A stretch of 64,000 bases of DNA from Zobellella taiwanensis. Lineage in GTDB: Bacteria > Pseudomonadota > Gammaproteobacteria > Enterobacterales > Aeromonadaceae. The notes under the pieces are model-generated. The model did no database searches. It saw nothing but the letters and a program-made list of their open reading frames with translations, and was not told the origin of the DNA. Position numbers and translations under genes: made by a program. Every line of letters begins with the position of its first letter. Position 1 is the first letter of the stretch. Below, piece by piece: positions 63,353-64,000 of the stretch. The stretch covers positions 124,001 to 188,000 of the forward strand of contig NZ_PXYH01000004.1 in assembly GCF_003012795.1 (NCBI RefSeq), in the 5' to 3' direction.

Positions 63353-64000
63353 CTGCCACTCGGAACGAAAAAGAAAAGGGGATTGTTGCAGCGCTGATCA
63401 CGGCATTTGCGGACCGTGAGGATCCACCATCACGAAAAGAGATACTGGACAGGGCGGCAGCACTCGCGCCCATCCTCGGATATGATGGTGACTTGCAGGA
63501 CATAGTTGTGACGGCAGAAACTATCATCCCTTCCCGCATGAATGCAGGCATATCGCTCATCGATGTTGAAGCGGCTCATGACGAGGAGTGGATACGTAAA
63601 CGCGAGATCGGTAGTACCTATGCTGAGGCTTATGCTGATTATTTGCGGAGCGAGAACTGGCATCCGACCGTTATAAATACGCTGCTGAACTACGATGGTT
63701 CGAAAATCCTTGGCCTTCTTCAGGACCCGACGAGTGACGGCACATGGAATCGACGTGGACTGGTCATCGGTCATGTCCAGTCAGGTAAGACAGCCAACTA
63801 CATGGGAGTCATCGCGAAAGCGGCTGATGCCGGGTATAAGTTTATCATTGTTATCGCGGGAATTCACAACAACCTGAGGAAACAGACCCAAGAGCGTATT
63901 GATGAGGGCTTCATCGGTCGGTCGAGCGATCCTTCCAACAGAGTCAACATCGGTGTCGGTATGAACGCGGGATATCCCCACCCGGCAACACTTACCAACA
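63349..64000 (+). CDS. Z1-domain superfamily II helicase/endonuclease (3' end outside window)
   Basis: The frame opens at ATG 63349 inside the MORC stop (ATGA) and stays open to the window edge (217 codons). After an N-terminal helical region (about 1-130) it shows the Z1 signature Walker A, RRGLVIGHVQSGKTANYMGV (G141-T148), and the next conserved strand KFIIVIAGIHNNLRKQTQER. Z1 proteins are large (roughly 900 aa) helicase-like enzymes typically paired with MORC-type ATPases and nuclease or methylase genes. The nuclease partner, and whatever else the system contains, would lie beyond position 64000. Confidence 0.93.
   Translation, partial: MTATRNEKEKGIVAALITAFADREDPPSRKEILDRAAALAPILGYDGDLQDIVVTAETIIPSRMNAGISLIDVEAAHDEEWIRKREIGSTYAEAYADYLRSENWHPTVINTLLNYDGSKILGLLQDPTSDGTWNRRGLVIGHVQSGKTANYMGVIAKAADAGYKFIIVIAGIHNNLRKQTQERIDEGFIGRSSDPSNRVNIGVGMNAGYPHPATLTN

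Overview
The window is gammaproteobacterial chromosome, GC-rich (roughly 60-65% over most of its length). The conserved gene order dxr-rseP-bamA-skp-lpxD-fabZ-lpxA-lpxB-rnhB-dnaE-accA, the proS-trmO-rcsF block, and arcA followed by yjtD-thrLABC all mirror Escherichia coli. High GC, a DUF3545 protein, a Csr/Gac regulatory RNA and a nirK denitrification cluster suggest a marine or environmental Aeromonadales-type organism (Oceanimonas/Zobellella-like). That assignment is inference from gene content; no rRNA gene is present.

Layout. 1-14 kb: isoprenoid (dxr), envelope-stress protease (rseP), outer-membrane biogenesis (bamA, skp), lipid A and fatty-acid genes (lpxD, fabZ, lpxA, lpxB), then rnhB, dnaE and accA, tightly packed with several 4-bp ATGA overlaps. 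14-24 kb: a large membrane diguanylate cyclase translationally coupled to tilS, a patatin phospholipase flanked by GC-rich repeat arrays, proS-trmO-rcsF, and a tRNA-Gly(CCC). 24-31 kb: a glutathione transferase, a 5'-truncated EAL gene with a solute-binding-like partner, arcA, rraA, aceK, a MntA-HepT-type fusion whose 5' end runs through repeats, and yjtD. 31-37 kb: the threonine operon with leader peptide and attenuator, followed by a CsrB-type RNA with its promoter and a UvrY/GacA-type box. 37-48 kb: tesB, a dicarboxylate/amino-acid symporter, ung, talB, an alanine symporter with a perfect CRP site, an isochorismatase-family hydrolase, a chemoreceptor with a sigma-28-type promoter, and yceH. 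48-61.5 kb: a soluble CZB chemoreceptor, a nirK(cytochrome c fusion)-nirV-SCO operon with an FNR/DNR-like box, a beta-alanine/omega-amino-acid catabolic operon with a divergent LysR gene, a Mn2+-riboswitch (yybP-ykoY) controlled cation antiporter, an M20 hydrolase, an MFS exporter, and MarR, SDR and deaminase genes.

From about 61.6 kb the composition becomes clearly less GC-rich and the ordinary chromosome ends in what looks like the 3' scrap of a truncated gene. Here an accessory island begins: a MORC/MutL-type GHKL ATPase overlapped by the start of a Z1-domain helicase. This is the hallmark pair of the MORC-Z1 restriction-like defence systems. The rest of the island lies beyond the window.

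Two repeat families recur. One is a near-perfect palindrome built on GGGGTCGGAGTCA (four copies, each just downstream of a gene, terminator-like). The other is a family of GC-rich double hairpins (REP/BIME-like) in arrays of 57-, about 58-, 126- and 214-bp period. These have duplicated a gene tail, bordered genes, and been read in frame into the MntA-HepT gene.
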